Shown here: in pieces, positions 26,212 to 35,534 of the stretch
How positions within the stretch are numbered: position 1 is the stretch's first letter
How the letters are laid out: every line of letters starts with the position of its first letter
Source: Acidobacteriota bacterium
GTDB lineage: Bacteria > Acidobacteriota > Blastocatellia > Pyrinomonadales > Pyrinomonadaceae
Reading direction: 5' to 3'
Assembly: GCA_016703965.1 (NCBI GenBank)
Contig: JADJBB010000021.1
Location: 186,001-250,000 of the forward strand
Length of the DNA stretch: 64,000 bases
The notes under the pieces: generated by a model
Told to the model about the DNA's origin: nothing
Database searches by the model: none
What the model saw: only the letters and a program-made list of their open reading frames with translations
Made by a program: the position numbers and the translations under genes

Positions 26212-27579
26212 ATGGCACGAATACTGATCATTGATGACGAGCAGAACATGCGCCGGATCCTGACGCTGATCTTGCAGGAAGCCGGCCATACGGTGTCAGA
26301 AGCGAGCGGCGTTACGTCTGCTCTCTCGAAGCTTGCGACCGAGGCGTTCGATCTGGTCATCTCGGATAAGAAGATGCCGGACGGCGACGGCTTTGACGTC
26401 CTCAGGTTTTGCCGTGAGAATGAGCCAAGTTTGCCGGTCGTGATCTTGACCGCACTCGCAACCGTCGAGCTAGCCGTCGAGGCGATGCAGGCGGGAGCGT
26501 TTGATTTCATCTCAAAACCCTTTGTCCCGGAGGTTGTCACCGCCGTAGCGAAACGTGCAACCGAGCGGACACAACTGCTTCGTGAGAACGAAGTTTTACG
26601 GGAGGAAGCGAAACGGTTTGCATTCGCTGACGAGATCCTGGGCGTAAGCCTCGCCATCACACACTTAAAGGAAACGATCGCAAAAGTCGCCCCGACAAAT
26701 GCGACCGTGCTTATTACGGGTGAGACGGGCACCGGAAAAGAACTCGTTGCTCGAGCGATTCACAAAGGCAGTTCGCGTTCGCAGACAACGTTCCTCGCCG
26801 TCAACTGTGCCGCGGTATCTGAACATTTGCTTGAATCCGAGCTGTTTGGCCATGAAAAAGGTTCGTTCACGGGGGCCGATAAACCTCGCCAGGGACTATT
26901 CGAGGCGGCCAATCATGGAACGCTTTTCCTGGACGAGGCTGGTGAGATGTCGCTCGGACTACAGGCAAAACTGCTGCGTGTTTTGACCGATGGCCAGTTC
27001 CTCCGTGTCGGCGCCACTGTACCCAGAACGGTGGACGTTCGCGTGATCGTTGCGACACATAGAAACCTGCATGAGCGGGTAAAGGAAGGGCTTTTTCGCG
27101 AAGACCTATATTACCGCCTGGCTGTTGTGCCGATCGAGATCCCGCCGCTAAGAAACCGCAGAGACGATATCCCGGTGTTAGTCGATTTCCTCATCAAACA
27201 GGTATCTCGCGAACTTAAGGTCAGCCCGCGGATCGTAAGCCCGGAGGCAATAGCCAAGCTGATGTCATACTCGTTTCCCGGTAATGTCCGTGAACTCAGG
27301 AATCTCGTCGAGCGAGCCTGCATACTCGCTTCAGGCAACGTGATCTCGAGTGAGGATCTGGTTCTGGCTTCCAACGGAGGATCTAATGAACCCATCACAC
27401 GGACGGCCGAAACGCTTCCGCCGAATACTGACCTCCCGACATTCCTTGACTCGATCGAATCGCGGTTAATTAAACATGCCCTGAGCGATTCGGGCGGAGT
27501 ACAGGCTGAGGCGGCGCGGAGACTTGGCATTTCGCGGAGCGACATCGCATACAAGATAAAGAAGCACCACCTGCAATAG
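26212..27579 (+). CDS. Sigma-54-dependent response regulator (NtrC family)
   Basis: A 455-residue activator. Receiver residues 1-120 have phosphoacceptor Asp in LVISDKKMPDGDGFD and the signalling Lys in FISKPF. The AAA+ domain has Walker A ITGETGTGKELVARAIH, the sigma-54 contact loop as GSFTGA (a natural variant of GAFTGA), and Walker B TLFLDEAGEM. The Fis-type HTH is AEAARRLGISRSDIAYKIKK. It would open -24/-12 promoters; one with exact spacing lies 125 bases downstream, in front of the rubrerythrin gene. Confidence 0.95.
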   Translation: MARILIIDDEQNMRRILTLILQEAGHTVSEASGVTSALSKLATEAFDLVISDKKMPDGDGFDVLRFCRENEPSLPVVILTALATVELAVEAMQAGAFDFISKPFVPEVVTAVAKRATERTQLLRENEVLREEAKRFAFADEILGVSLAITHLKETIAKVAPTNATVLITGETGTGKELVARAIHKGSSRSQTTFLAVNCAAVSEHLLESELFGHEKGSFTGADKPRQGLFEAANHGTLFLDEAGEMSLGLQAKLLRVLTDGQFLRVGATVPRTVDVRVIVATHRNLHERVKEGLFREDLYYRLAVVPIEIPPLRNRRDDIPVLVDFLIKQVSRELKVSPRIVSPEAIAKLMSYSFPGNVRELRNLVERACILASGNVISSEDLVLASNGGSNEPITRTAETLPPNTDLPTFLDSIESRLIKHALSDSGGVQAEAARRLGISRSDIAYKIKKHHLQ

Positions 27580-27703
27580 CGTGTCCTAAAATTCCGACAT
27601 AACGTGTCGGCCCCGTATTAAAATTACGACGGACTAACCTGCATACCGGCTCTCACGCCGCATTAAACCTAACATTTACAGCTACTTAGAACACGTCATG
27701 ATT

Positions 27704-27719
27704 TGGCGTCAACGTTGCA
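27704..27719 (+). promoter_or_regulatory. Sigma-54 (-24/-12) promoter
   Basis: TGGCGTCAACGTTGCA matches TGGC-N7-TTGCA with the exact spacing between the GG and GC elements. It is 60 bases before the rubrerythrin start and directly downstream of an NtrC-type activator. The match is from reading alone; the -24 box lacks the usual A after TGGC. Confidence 0.65.
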
Positions 27720-27778
27720 ATAGTACCTGGTAGAAAGCCGAGAAAATATCCGGCAATTCATTTCTACTAAGGAGATCT

Positions 27779-28480
27779 ATGAACAACCAAGCAGCCAAAC
27801 GTTTCAACACATTTTCGATCAGTTTTTTTGCAGCCGCGGCGGCGTGCCTGCTCGCGGTCGTAATGCTCACCGATTGTGCCAGCCATAGCGGTGACATGAT
27901 CGATACGGCAAAATCGGCGGTACCACAGGGTGAAAAGACTGCAACCAAAACGCTCGAAAACCTCCAAACTGCCTTCAACGGCGAGAGCAATGCCAATGCA
28001 AAGTATCTCGCTTTTGCGAAGAAGGCTGACGACGAAGGCTATACAAAGGTGGGCAGCCTTTTCAGAGCCGCCGCTCGTGCCGAGGAGATCCATAAGAACA
28101 ATCACGCTGAAGTGATAAAGAAGATGGGCGGATCTCCAACGGCTGACATCAAGGCAGCCGAAGTCAAAACAACCGCCGAAAATCTAAAAGGTGCGATCGA
28201 GGGCGAGACCTACGAACGCGACAAAATGTACACCGAATTTATGACCGAGGCCCGCAGCAGCGGCAACAAGGAAGCCCTGAGAACTTTCAATTTTGCGAAG
28301 ACTGCCGAGGGCGAGCACGCAAAGCTATACGCTGACGCCCTAGCAAACCTCGCCGACTGGAAGGGCGGAAAGGCGACATTCTTTGTCTGCTCGACCTGCG
28401 GCTACACGACCATGGACGCCGATCTGCAGAAGTGCCCGGTCGATTTCACGCCGAAAGAAAAGTTTGAATCGATCAACTAG
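27779..28480 (+). CDS. Exported rubrerythrin-like protein with incomplete rubredoxin domain
   Basis: A 233-residue protein. A hydrophobic N-terminal segment (about residues 15-32) ends LTDCAS, resembling a lipobox but with Asp before Cys. The ferritin-like diiron domain shows ENLQTAFNGESNANAKYLAF, AEEIHKNNH and GAIEGETYERDKMY, then AEGEHAKLY. The C-terminal rubredoxin-like part has CSTCG but only one Cys in the second knuckle (KCPVD), so a normal Fe(Cys)4 site cannot form. Family members reduce peroxide; export is unusual. AAGGAGA lies before the ATG. Confidence 0.85.
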   Translation: MNNQAAKRFNTFSISFFAAAAACLLAVVMLTDCASHSGDMIDTAKSAVPQGEKTATKTLENLQTAFNGESNANAKYLAFAKKADDEGYTKVGSLFRAAARAEEIHKNNHAEVIKKMGGSPTADIKAAEVKTTAENLKGAIEGETYERDKMYTEFMTEARSSGNKEALRTFNFAKTAEGEHAKLYADALANLADWKGGKATFFVCSTCGYTTMDADLQKCPVDFTPKEKFESIN

Positions 28481-28507
28481 CTCTTTTTGCCAATTTTTCA
28501 AGGGGGA

Positions 28508-28550
28508 AGCTGCGGGTGTCATACCTCATACCAAACAAACACCCGCAGCT
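28508..28550 (+). terminator. Hairpin between rubrerythrin and DUF2231 genes
   Basis: A 12-bp stem AGCTGCGGGTGT / ACACCCGCAGCT with a 19-base loop, then TGTTTCATT. It could terminate or partially attenuate, since the DUF2231 gene follows 22 bases later without its own clear promoter. Confidence 0.65.
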
Positions 28551-28571
28551 GTTTCATTAAGGAGTAATAAT

Positions 28572-29114
28572 ATGTTTCCGCCAATTCCAAGCTGGGACGG
28601 TCTTCATCCAATAATCATACATTTTCCGATCGCCCTGTTGATCGTGGCCCCGATCATCATCCTGATGGGCCTTCTTATGCCAAAAAACGGGCGAACCTTT
28701 CTGATCGCCGCATTTGTCCTGATGCTGATCGGTACGATCGCAACTTTCGTTGCCGTCTCGACCGGCGAGGCCGCAGGCGAGCTCGCCGAACATATCAACA
28801 ATGTCGAGTCCGCACTCGAGGAACACGAGGAGCTTGCCGAGACGACGAGGACTGTCTTCACGGCATTGACCGCAATATTTGGCGTGATCTTATTTGCACC
28901 AATGCTTTTCAAGAAAGAGCTTTCGCGGGCTATCTTGATCCCGCTTAATCTTGCCTTTCTGCTCTTCTACGGCTCCGGCGTTGTGCTGCTGATGAACACC
29001 GCACATCAGGGAGGCATACTAGTTCACCAGCTGGGCGTTCACGCGGTGATGGATCCGACAGCACAAAACAACGCAGTTCCTAAAAAGGAGAAAGACGATG
29101 GTGATGACGATTGA
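28572..29114 (+). CDS. DUF2231 family membrane protein
   Basis: A 180-residue protein with four membrane segments, starting SWDGLHPIIIHFPIALLIVA, which is the DUF2231 signature (conserved His-Pro and His-Phe-Pro). Other His residues at the end (MNTAHQGGILVHQLG) may bind a cofactor. Function unknown; relatives occur near redox or metal-homeostasis genes. GGAGTAATA precedes the ATG at 28572. The C-terminus is highly acidic. Confidence 0.82.
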   Translation: MFPPIPSWDGLHPIIIHFPIALLIVAPIIILMGLLMPKNGRTFLIAAFVLMLIGTIATFVAVSTGEAAGELAEHINNVESALEEHEELAETTRTVFTALTAIFGVILFAPMLFKKELSRAILIPLNLAFLLFYGSGVVLLMNTAHQGGILVHQLGVHAVMDPTAQNNAVPKKEKDDGDDD

Positions 29115-29141
29115 ACCAATAGCAAAAAAAGGGAGAACTTT

Positions 29142-29495
29142 ATGAATAAAGCAATTATTTTGACGGTGATCGCAGGAGCATTATCCTTATCGGTCGGGTG
29201 CGGCGGAGCAACTAAAGATAAGGAAACTCCGAAAACCCAGACGAATGCGGTAGTTTCGAACACAAACTCGGCAAGCTCGCCAACCTCAGCCACACGCAAT
29301 GATGGCGATGCAGATGACGTTAGAGCGTCAAATAGCACAGTCTCAAATAGTTCGAACGCCACAAGAGCTACGAAACCACTGGATCGCGACGATTCAAGAT
29401 CGGCAAACAAGCCGGCAGCGAACCGGCCGAACAATCGCGGTGACGCAGATGATCGTGGAAAAAAGGACTCGGACGGTGACAGCGACGACCGCTAA
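29142..29495 (+). CDS. Small low-complexity lipoprotein
   Basis: A 117-residue protein with a signal peptide and lipobox (SLSVGCGG), followed by a Thr/Ser/Asn/Asp-rich disordered tail ending DSDGDSDDR. It has no recognisable domain and starts 27 bases after the DUF2231 gene, probably in the same transcript. Confidence 0.65.
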   Translation: MNKAIILTVIAGALSLSVGCGGATKDKETPKTQTNAVVSNTNSASSPTSATRNDGDADDVRASNSTVSNSSNATRATKPLDRDDSRSANKPAANRPNNRGDADDRGKKDSDGDSDDR

Positions 29496-29659
29496 ATAAC
29501 ATACTTCCGAAAAACCATTCAGGTTGGTGAGCTAACTCGCCAGCCTTCTTTTTCGGGAGCACGTTTTATTCTATGATGTCGCCCATACTCGCAGTTCCTT
29601 GGAGCCGCGGCGGGTTTTCGGGGCTGGTATCGCCGGCAGCTGATCGGGACGCGGGACTT

Positions 29660-30025
29660 TTATTCTTTGGTTTTGAACCAGCTTACGATAAACAAAAGCC
29701 CAAGAACGGTATCGATCATTCCGGCAGCGAACATTTGCGGATCGAGGCGGCCGGTGGCGAAGAGAGCGGCGGCAGCGATGCCGAAGCTGAATTTTTCGAC
29801 GATCGACGGCAGGATGAACAGCCGGTAACGCTGCGGATCGCGGCTGATGATCAGAAACACGAGCTGAAACGCGATCGCCACGCCAATAAAGCCATAGAAA
29901 AACTCAGGATGCGTGATCGCCGGCGGCGTATCCGTCTCGATCTTTTGTTCGAGAAAATACTGCGGCAACAGCACCACGAGGCCGTAAATGCCGGCGATAA
30001 GAAATGTATATTTTGCGAATTTCAT
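29660..30025 (-). CDS. Four-helix membrane protein of unknown function
   Basis: A 121-residue hydrophobic protein with about four membrane segments (MKFAKYTFLIAGIYGLVVLL; FFYGFIGVAIAFQLVFLIIS; a middle pair; and AGMIDTVLGLLFIVSWF). No family recognised. It lies downstream of the VWFA gene on the same strand with a 55-base gap. Confidence 0.7.
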   Translation of the reverse strand: MKFAKYTFLIAGIYGLVVLLPQYFLEQKIETDTPPAITHPEFFYGFIGVAIAFQLVFLIISRDPQRYRLFILPSIVEKFSFGIAAAALFATGRLDPQMFAAGMIDTVLGLLFIVSWFKTKE

Positions 30026-30080
30026 TCTGCCTCCACTCGCTAAGGCGAAAATTATTCGTCAATAGTATCCCGCCGCCAAG

Positions 30081-32252
30081 CTAATCGACGACCTCAAAAT
30101 CCACCCACTGGCTCGAGACGGCGTTTTTGCTGCCGAGGGTGTCACGGACGATGAGCTGGAGGGCGTATTCGCCGGGCTCGGTTTGGGCGAGGCGTATGTA
30201 GCCGAAATCGTTGATCCGTGTGAGATCAGGTTGGTTTTCGGGTTTCCATGGTGCGGGTGCGCCCTCAGCGACGAGCTTGCCGTCTTTATAGAGATTGACC
30301 TGGACCGTGATCTTGGGCTGTTTGTCGGCACTGCCCAGCCGGGCGTTATAGATCGAGTATGAATACGCGACGACCGAGCCGCGTTTGAAACGGCGGATCG
30401 ACGGTACGGAGGCGGACGCGGGCAGGCCGATGGCGGTTTCGGCAGTGGTCGGGCCTAGCCTCTCGAAATTGCCCTTGTCATCCACACCCGCGATCGACAG
30501 GCCTGAGAGGAAGATGTCCGAGCGTTTCAGATCAGGTATCTGCACGACCTGGCTCGACGAACCGATCTGTTTGCTGTTGCCATCGCGAACCGCAACGCGA
30601 AACGTATAGCTGCCCGGCGTTTTGATCGGCACATCGGTCGAATACGTCAGCCCGTCACGCGCTATGCGTTCCGCGGTCGCCGGGTCGAACTTCAGCGTGT
30701 GCGTCCTGTTAAAATCGTCGATGACCTCGTTTTTCTCATTCATCGTCACGGCAACGACATCAAGCACCGCCTTTTTCTGGCCATTCGGCTCATCGCTGAA
30801 CAAAAGCGCACTGCCATCGATGTGCATCAGCGAGCGGACGTAATTTCCGGCCGTTGCCGAATTGCCGAAGAATGCCGACAAGTCGATGTTCAGCCCAGGC
30901 TTAGGCAGAGGCGACGCTATCGCGTCATATAGATCGCTTTCGGTACTCTTACTCTTGCGCTTCACGACCTCCGCGTCCGGAACACCCACAAAACCGGCAC
31001 GGTATGCGACGTTAAGGTCAGGTATCTTAACGTTTACCTCGATCTTGTTGAATTTCTTATCTTTGAACGACCCCTCGGCGGGCTCGTAGGCGAGAAGGTA
31101 ATATCCGGATTCCCGACGTAAGACCTCGCCCATCGGCACGTTCAAACGATCCGCGCCCTGATAAAAGTTACCGCCGGTCTCATAGGCGAGTTCGGCCAGA
31201 CCTTCCTTGCCCTTTAGTGAATCGGCGATCCGGGCATTTGAGATAGGAGTTGAAGAACCGGTCTTCACATCAACGTCATCTCTCGCCTCGATCATCCCCG
31301 GAACTTCCGCCCCACGAAGCGAAAATGTATTGACGACCACGCCCGCCCTATTTGCGGCATCGGTAACGTCTCTCATAGCGTCTCGGGCGCCCAGCGTCTC
31401 ATTTTGGCGGCTGCGAAACGCTAGTGCGTCAGAAAAAACAAACATCAGTTTGCGGCCCGGCGCTCGTTCAAGTCCGCGGATCGCATATCTGAGGACGCCG
31501 ATCGTTCCGACAACCTGGTTATTTTTGATCGCATCTTCGCGGTATTCGCGGCTCTTCTTCTCGGCCTCAGATTCCTGACCCACTGTGTCGATGCCGGTGG
31601 CTCCGTCGGCCTTTGTACCGCGGGTTTCTTTAGCATTGAAGCTACCGTCGTCGGTGCCGCACCCTGGTGGGGGCGGATACCAACGGATCTTTTCCGCCGC
31701 GTTCAGCAAAACAGCCTTGTCCGATGTATATTGCTGATAAGTGCTGCTTCCCGCTCGGGTCCGATAGATCGCGACAAAGTCATCCGGCAGCATTTGCTCA
31801 TTGATAAACCGCTTGATCCCGTCCTTTGCTGAGTTAATTCCCCATAGAGATGCAGCACACGAGCCGTCATCGACCATCACCGCGATCACACGCCCAGCCT
31901 GGCCACTAGCGCGTTTGGCGGGCGGCGGCGGAACTCCGTTCTTTGGCTTTTCGCCAGTTGTCGTAACGGTGTTCGTAACCTGAGCCGAATCGATCGGCAC
32001 GTACGTCACACCAGTTATTTTCTGCGCCTTGCCGTCCTGCAGCAGTTCAAAGTCCGCCGCACCGAGGTCGCGGACTTGATTGCCTTTTTTGTCAGTAACG
32101 ACAACATCGACCTGAACGAGCTTGGTCGTGATCTTAACCACGTCGTCCACATCGTTCTGCGGCGTGGGTGTTGCCGTCTGCGCCGAAGCAGCGACTGAGA
32201 AAGCAAAGGCTAATAAGAGAGAGCGGCTCACGAGCGTAATTCTTTTTTTCAT
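30081..32252 (-). CDS. VWFA-related domain protein, acidobacterial type
   Basis: A 723-residue exported protein with a signal peptide ending SVAASAQ. The N-terminal block VQVDVVVTDKKGNQVRDL, then FELLQDGKAQKITGV, is the hallmark of the large acidobacterial VWFA-related family. The VWA domain follows (VIAVMVDDGS, later KLMFVFSDAL), with a VDDGS version of the MIDAS-type DxSxS. The C-terminal ~350 residues are β-rich. These proteins are expanded in Acidobacteriota; role unknown, possibly extracellular binding. Confidence 0.88.
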   Translation of the reverse strand: MKKRITLVSRSLLLAFAFSVAASAQTATPTPQNDVDDVVKITTKLVQVDVVVTDKKGNQVRDLGAADFELLQDGKAQKITGVTYVPIDSAQVTNTVTTTGEKPKNGVPPPPAKRASGQAGRVIAVMVDDGSCAASLWGINSAKDGIKRFINEQMLPDDFVAIYRTRAGSSTYQQYTSDKAVLLNAAEKIRWYPPPPGCGTDDGSFNAKETRGTKADGATGIDTVGQESEAEKKSREYREDAIKNNQVVGTIGVLRYAIRGLERAPGRKLMFVFSDALAFRSRQNETLGARDAMRDVTDAANRAGVVVNTFSLRGAEVPGMIEARDDVDVKTGSSTPISNARIADSLKGKEGLAELAYETGGNFYQGADRLNVPMGEVLRRESGYYLLAYEPAEGSFKDKKFNKIEVNVKIPDLNVAYRAGFVGVPDAEVVKRKSKSTESDLYDAIASPLPKPGLNIDLSAFFGNSATAGNYVRSLMHIDGSALLFSDEPNGQKKAVLDVVAVTMNEKNEVIDDFNRTHTLKFDPATAERIARDGLTYSTDVPIKTPGSYTFRVAVRDGNSKQIGSSSQVVQIPDLKRSDIFLSGLSIAGVDDKGNFERLGPTTAETAIGLPASASVPSIRRFKRGSVVAYSYSIYNARLGSADKQPKITVQVNLYKDGKLVAEGAPAPWKPENQPDLTRINDFGYIRLAQTEPGEYALQLIVRDTLGSKNAVSSQWVDFEVVD

Positions 32253-32395
32253 AATGATGCCTTATTAGATGTAATAACGAGGTGAAAGAGTTTTATTCCG
32301 TTTGAGAAATGGCAACTTTAGCGAGGAGAGCTCTCAGTTTATTGGAGAGTAGTCGAGGTCGAACGTAAAAGCAAATATTCTCTTGTACGATAAAA

Positions 32396-32423
32396 ATGCC
32401 CGTTTCCATACGAAAACGGGCAT
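32396..32423 (-). terminator. Terminator of gyrB
   Basis: ATGCCCGTTT / AAAACGGGCAT around a short loop, about 28 bases after the gyrB stop, with a T-tract on the reverse strand. Confidence 0.7.
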
Positions 32424-32450
32424 GGTGTAAATACATTTCCACGAGCGGAA

Positions 32451-34865
32451 CTATACGTCCAGATTCTTAACGTCCAGCGCATTGTCCTCGATGAATTTAC
32501 GCCGTGGTTCGACCTGGTCGCCCATTAGGACGGTGAAGATGCCGTCGGTTTCGATGGCGTCCTCGATACGCACCTGGAGCATGGTGCGTTTCTCGGGGTC
32601 CATGGTGGTTTCCCAGAGCTGTTCGGGGTTCATCTCGCCGAGGCCTTTATAACGCTGGATGGTGAGGTCTTTTTTGGCCATCGCCATGACCTTTTCGAGG
32701 AGTTCCTCGTGGGTCTGGATAGTTTCGCTCTTGCCGTCTTCGCCAAGGACGAACGGGCCCGGAAAATCGATCGCAAGTGATTTTTTAAGCTCGATCGCCT
32801 TTTGAAATTCGACATAGCTGGCAAGATTCCAGTCGATCTTGAGCCGCTGGCCGTTGGGATACGAGATGTCGATCTCCCAGAGGCTGTGCTCTTCGTCATT
32901 GGTCAGCTCGGTAGCGTATCCGGCGGCTGAGAGCTTGCCCTCGATCTCGGCCATTAATTCCTGTTCGCCAAAAACCTTGCGGATGCGCATCGGATTTTTC
33001 GTGATCACGCCGTCTTTGCCGGCAAAAGCTTCGAGCAAAAGCTCAGCCAGTTTCGGGTCACTGTAAACACGACGGGCTATGCGTTCGGCGTAAAGGCCTA
33101 GTTCTTTGGTCTGCTCCAGAGCCTTTGACAGCAGGCGGCCCTCGATTGCGTTGCCGTTCGAGGTGATGTTCGAATCGCCTGTCGCCATGCGCATCAGGTA
33201 TCGGAAAAAGGCCTTTTCATCCTTGATGTACTCTTCCTTTTTGCCGCGTTTTACTTTATAAAGCGGCGGCTGGGCGATGTAAACGTAACCATTTTCAAGC
33301 AGTTCCGGCATCTGACGGTAGAAAAACGTCAGCAAGAGCGTGCGGATGTGGCTGCCGTCGACGTCAGCGTCGGTCATCAGGCAGATCTTGTGGTAGCGAA
33401 GTTTCGCGACGTCAAAATCGTCTTTGCCGATGCCGGTTCCAAGCGCCGTGATCAAAGCCTTGATCTCGCCGTGGCCGAGCATTTTGTCGAAACGAGCTTT
33501 TTCCACGTTCAGGATCTTACCCTTGAGCGGCAAAACAGCCTGATTCTTACGGTCGCGGCCCTGCTTGGCCGACCCGCCTGCGGAATCTCCCTCGACGATG
33601 TAGATCTCTGACAAAGCCGGGTCTTTTTCCTGACAGTCAGCCAATTTGCCGGGAAGTGTGGACGTGCCTAACGCGCTCTTTCTCACGATCTCTCGCGCTT
33701 TACGGGCGGCATCGCGGGCTCGTGCAGCATCGACCGCCTTACCAACGATCTTCTTCGCCACGGCCGGATTCTGCTCGAAAAATTCGCCTAGCTTTTCGTT
33801 CAGGAACGATTCGACCGGGCCTTTGACCGGTGAATTGAGCTTACCTTTCGTCTGCCCTTCGAACTGCGGCTGCGGGATCTTGACCGAGATCACGGCGACC
33901 AAACCTTCGCGAACATCGTCGCCGGTGAGCGTGACCTTCGCATTCTTGACCATGCCCGACGATTCAGCGTAGTTGTTGATAGTTCGCGTGATCGCACCGC
34001 GGAAACCGGAAAGGTGCGTGCCGCCATCGACGGTATTGATGTTGTTAGCGAATGAGAAGATCTTCTCGTCGTAGCTGTCGTTGTACTGCATCGACACCTC
34101 GATCGAAAGCTCATCGCTAATTTGTTCAAAATAAAGGGGTTCGTCGTGCAGCGGAGCCTTATTTCGGTTGAGATGTTTTACAAATTCTGCAATGCCGCCT
34201 TTGTAGTAAAATTCATGCGACTTTTCGGGTTCTTCACGTTCGTCCTTGATGAAGATACGGATACCTTTGTTCAAAAAGGCTTTTTCGCGAAGGCGCTCGG
34301 AGAGTTTTTCGAAGCTGTAAATGGTCGTTTCGAAGATGCTCGAGTCAGGGCGGAACGTGATCTTGGTACCGCGTTTAGTCGTCGTGCCGGTTTTGATGAG
34401 CGGTGCGACCGGGATGCCGGCCTCGAATTCCATCTCATGCGTCACGCCATCACGCCAGATCTCAAGCCGCAGATATTCGCTAAGAAAGTTTACGCAAGAT
34501 ACGCCGACGCCATGGAGGCCGCCGGAAACTTTGTACGAATTCGAGTCGAACTTACCACCCGCGTGGAGGATCGTCATGACGACCTCAGCTGCCGAACGGC
34601 CTTCCTGCTTATGCATGTCAGTCGGGATGCCGCGGCCGTTATCGACGACGGTGATCGAATTGTCCATGTGGATCACGACCTCGATCGTGTCGCAATAACC
34701 CGCGAGAGCCTCATCGACCGAGTTATCGACCACCTCGTAAACAAGGTGGTGCAAACCGATCTCGCTGGTTGAGCCGATATACATCGCCGGACGCTTACGG
34801 ACCGCATCGCGCCCCTCAAGAACTGTAATGGAATCTGCCCCGTATTCTGGTTGTGCTGTAGCCAA
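32451..34865 (-). CDS. gyrB: DNA gyrase subunit B
   Basis: The ATPase subunit of gyrase, 804 residues. The GHKL ATPase shows EVVDNSVDEALAGYCD, VDNGRGIPTDMH and VSGGLHGVGVSCVN. The TOPRIM domain has YIVEGDSAGGSAKQGRDRKN and LMTDADVDGSHIRTLLL, and the C-terminus QRYKGLGEMNPEQLWETTMD. The length and the insert between TOPRIM and C-terminus resemble the long Gram-negative form. It lies downstream of recF, from which it is separated by a DUF433/DUF5615 pair. Confidence 0.97.
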   Translation of the reverse strand: MATAQPEYGADSITVLEGRDAVRKRPAMYIGSTSEIGLHHLVYEVVDNSVDEALAGYCDTIEVVIHMDNSITVVDNGRGIPTDMHKQEGRSAAEVVMTILHAGGKFDSNSYKVSGGLHGVGVSCVNFLSEYLRLEIWRDGVTHEMEFEAGIPVAPLIKTGTTTKRGTKITFRPDSSIFETTIYSFEKLSERLREKAFLNKGIRIFIKDEREEPEKSHEFYYKGGIAEFVKHLNRNKAPLHDEPLYFEQISDELSIEVSMQYNDSYDEKIFSFANNINTVDGGTHLSGFRGAITRTINNYAESSGMVKNAKVTLTGDDVREGLVAVISVKIPQPQFEGQTKGKLNSPVKGPVESFLNEKLGEFFEQNPAVAKKIVGKAVDAARARDAARKAREIVRKSALGTSTLPGKLADCQEKDPALSEIYIVEGDSAGGSAKQGRDRKNQAVLPLKGKILNVEKARFDKMLGHGEIKALITALGTGIGKDDFDVAKLRYHKICLMTDADVDGSHIRTLLLTFFYRQMPELLENGYVYIAQPPLYKVKRGKKEEYIKDEKAFFRYLMRMATGDSNITSNGNAIEGRLLSKALEQTKELGLYAERIARRVYSDPKLAELLLEAFAGKDGVITKNPMRIRKVFGEQELMAEIEGKLSAAGYATELTNDEEHSLWEIDISYPNGQRLKIDWNLASYVEFQKAIELKKSLAIDFPGPFVLGEDGKSETIQTHEELLEKVMAMAKKDLTIQRYKGLGEMNPEQLWETTMDPEKRTMLQVRIEDAIETDGIFTVLMGDQVEPRRKFIEDNALDVKNLDV

Positions 34866-34882
34866 TTTTTAAAACCTCTTAT

Positions 34883-35203
34883 CTAATTTATTACTCTGAC
34901 GATCATCCTTTTGCCGATTGTTTCCAGTGCCTTGAGGGCACTCGGAATAAGAGGCAAAAGATTTGACAGATTGTTTGTTCGAGCAGACAGAACGAGTATT
35001 GAAATTTGGAGATTATCGGTATTCTGCTGATACTGAATATTCTTATCGACCGTTACTAGAACATCAAAATCTTTGTTTGCCGCAGCGAGCAATGCTCCGT
35101 TCTTTAGGCTTTTGTAGCCAGCCTGTTCAATGGTCGAGACGTCGTGTCCTGCGAAGTGTCTTCGCAGGGGCCGCGGAACGCATTCGTCAAGCAGCAATCG
35201 CAT
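34883..35203 (-). CDS. DUF5615 PIN-like protein, probable toxin
   Basis: A 106-residue protein with the DUF5615 pattern: MRLLLDECVPRPLRRHF, HDVSTIEQAGYKSLKNGAL, and the acidic FDVLVTVDKN. The aspartates match those of the PIN nuclease fold, which suggests RNase toxin activity (inference from family). It overlaps the upstream DUF433 gene by 17 bases, as in many toxin-antitoxin pairs. Confidence 0.82.
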   Translation of the reverse strand: MRLLLDECVPRPLRRHFAGHDVSTIEQAGYKSLKNGALLAAANKDFDVLVTVDKNIQYQQNTDNLQISILVLSARTNNLSNLLPLIPSALKALETIGKRMIVRVIN

Positions 35204-35417
35204 AGTCCTCGAACACCTTTTCTTTCAACAACTCAATGACCCCGACGGCTTGCCCGCGGTCAACCGTTGGGAAGTGATCGAGAAATGTCTCCAAACTATC
35301 CCCGGCTTCCAAGTAATCGAAAAGGTTCTGAATAGGTACTCGTGTTCCGCGAAACACGGGGGTTCCACTCATCTTTTCCGGATCGATCTCGATAATTTCA
35401 CGCTGCTCATCGCTCAT
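35187..35417 (-). CDS. DUF433 protein, probable antitoxin
   Basis: A 76-residue protein beginning MSDEQREIIEIDPEKMSG with the DUF433 block GTPVFRGTRVPIQNLFDYLE and a winged-helix-like C-terminus. DUF433 proteins commonly pair with DUF5615 toxins. The start at 35417 is preferred to an ATG eight codons upstream. Confidence 0.85.
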   Translation of the reverse strand: MSDEQREIIEIDPEKMSGTPVFRGTRVPIQNLFDYLEAGDSLETFLDHFPTVDRGQAVGVIELLKEKVFEDYAIAA

Positions 35418-35534
35418 ACCCGATTCCTCCACGAAAACCACGCGCCAGACATAAATCGAACGCTGAAAATAACATCCTATATTACCATTTTTTGAATGAT
35501 TTTTACAGAGCGGTTAGCAACAAAACACTTAATT

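Noticed and set aside
25860..26732. 290-codon reverse open frame over the kinase/regulator genes
   Set aside because: It is antisense to the conserved kinase and NtrC domains and Ser/Arg-rich, as expected for a shadow.
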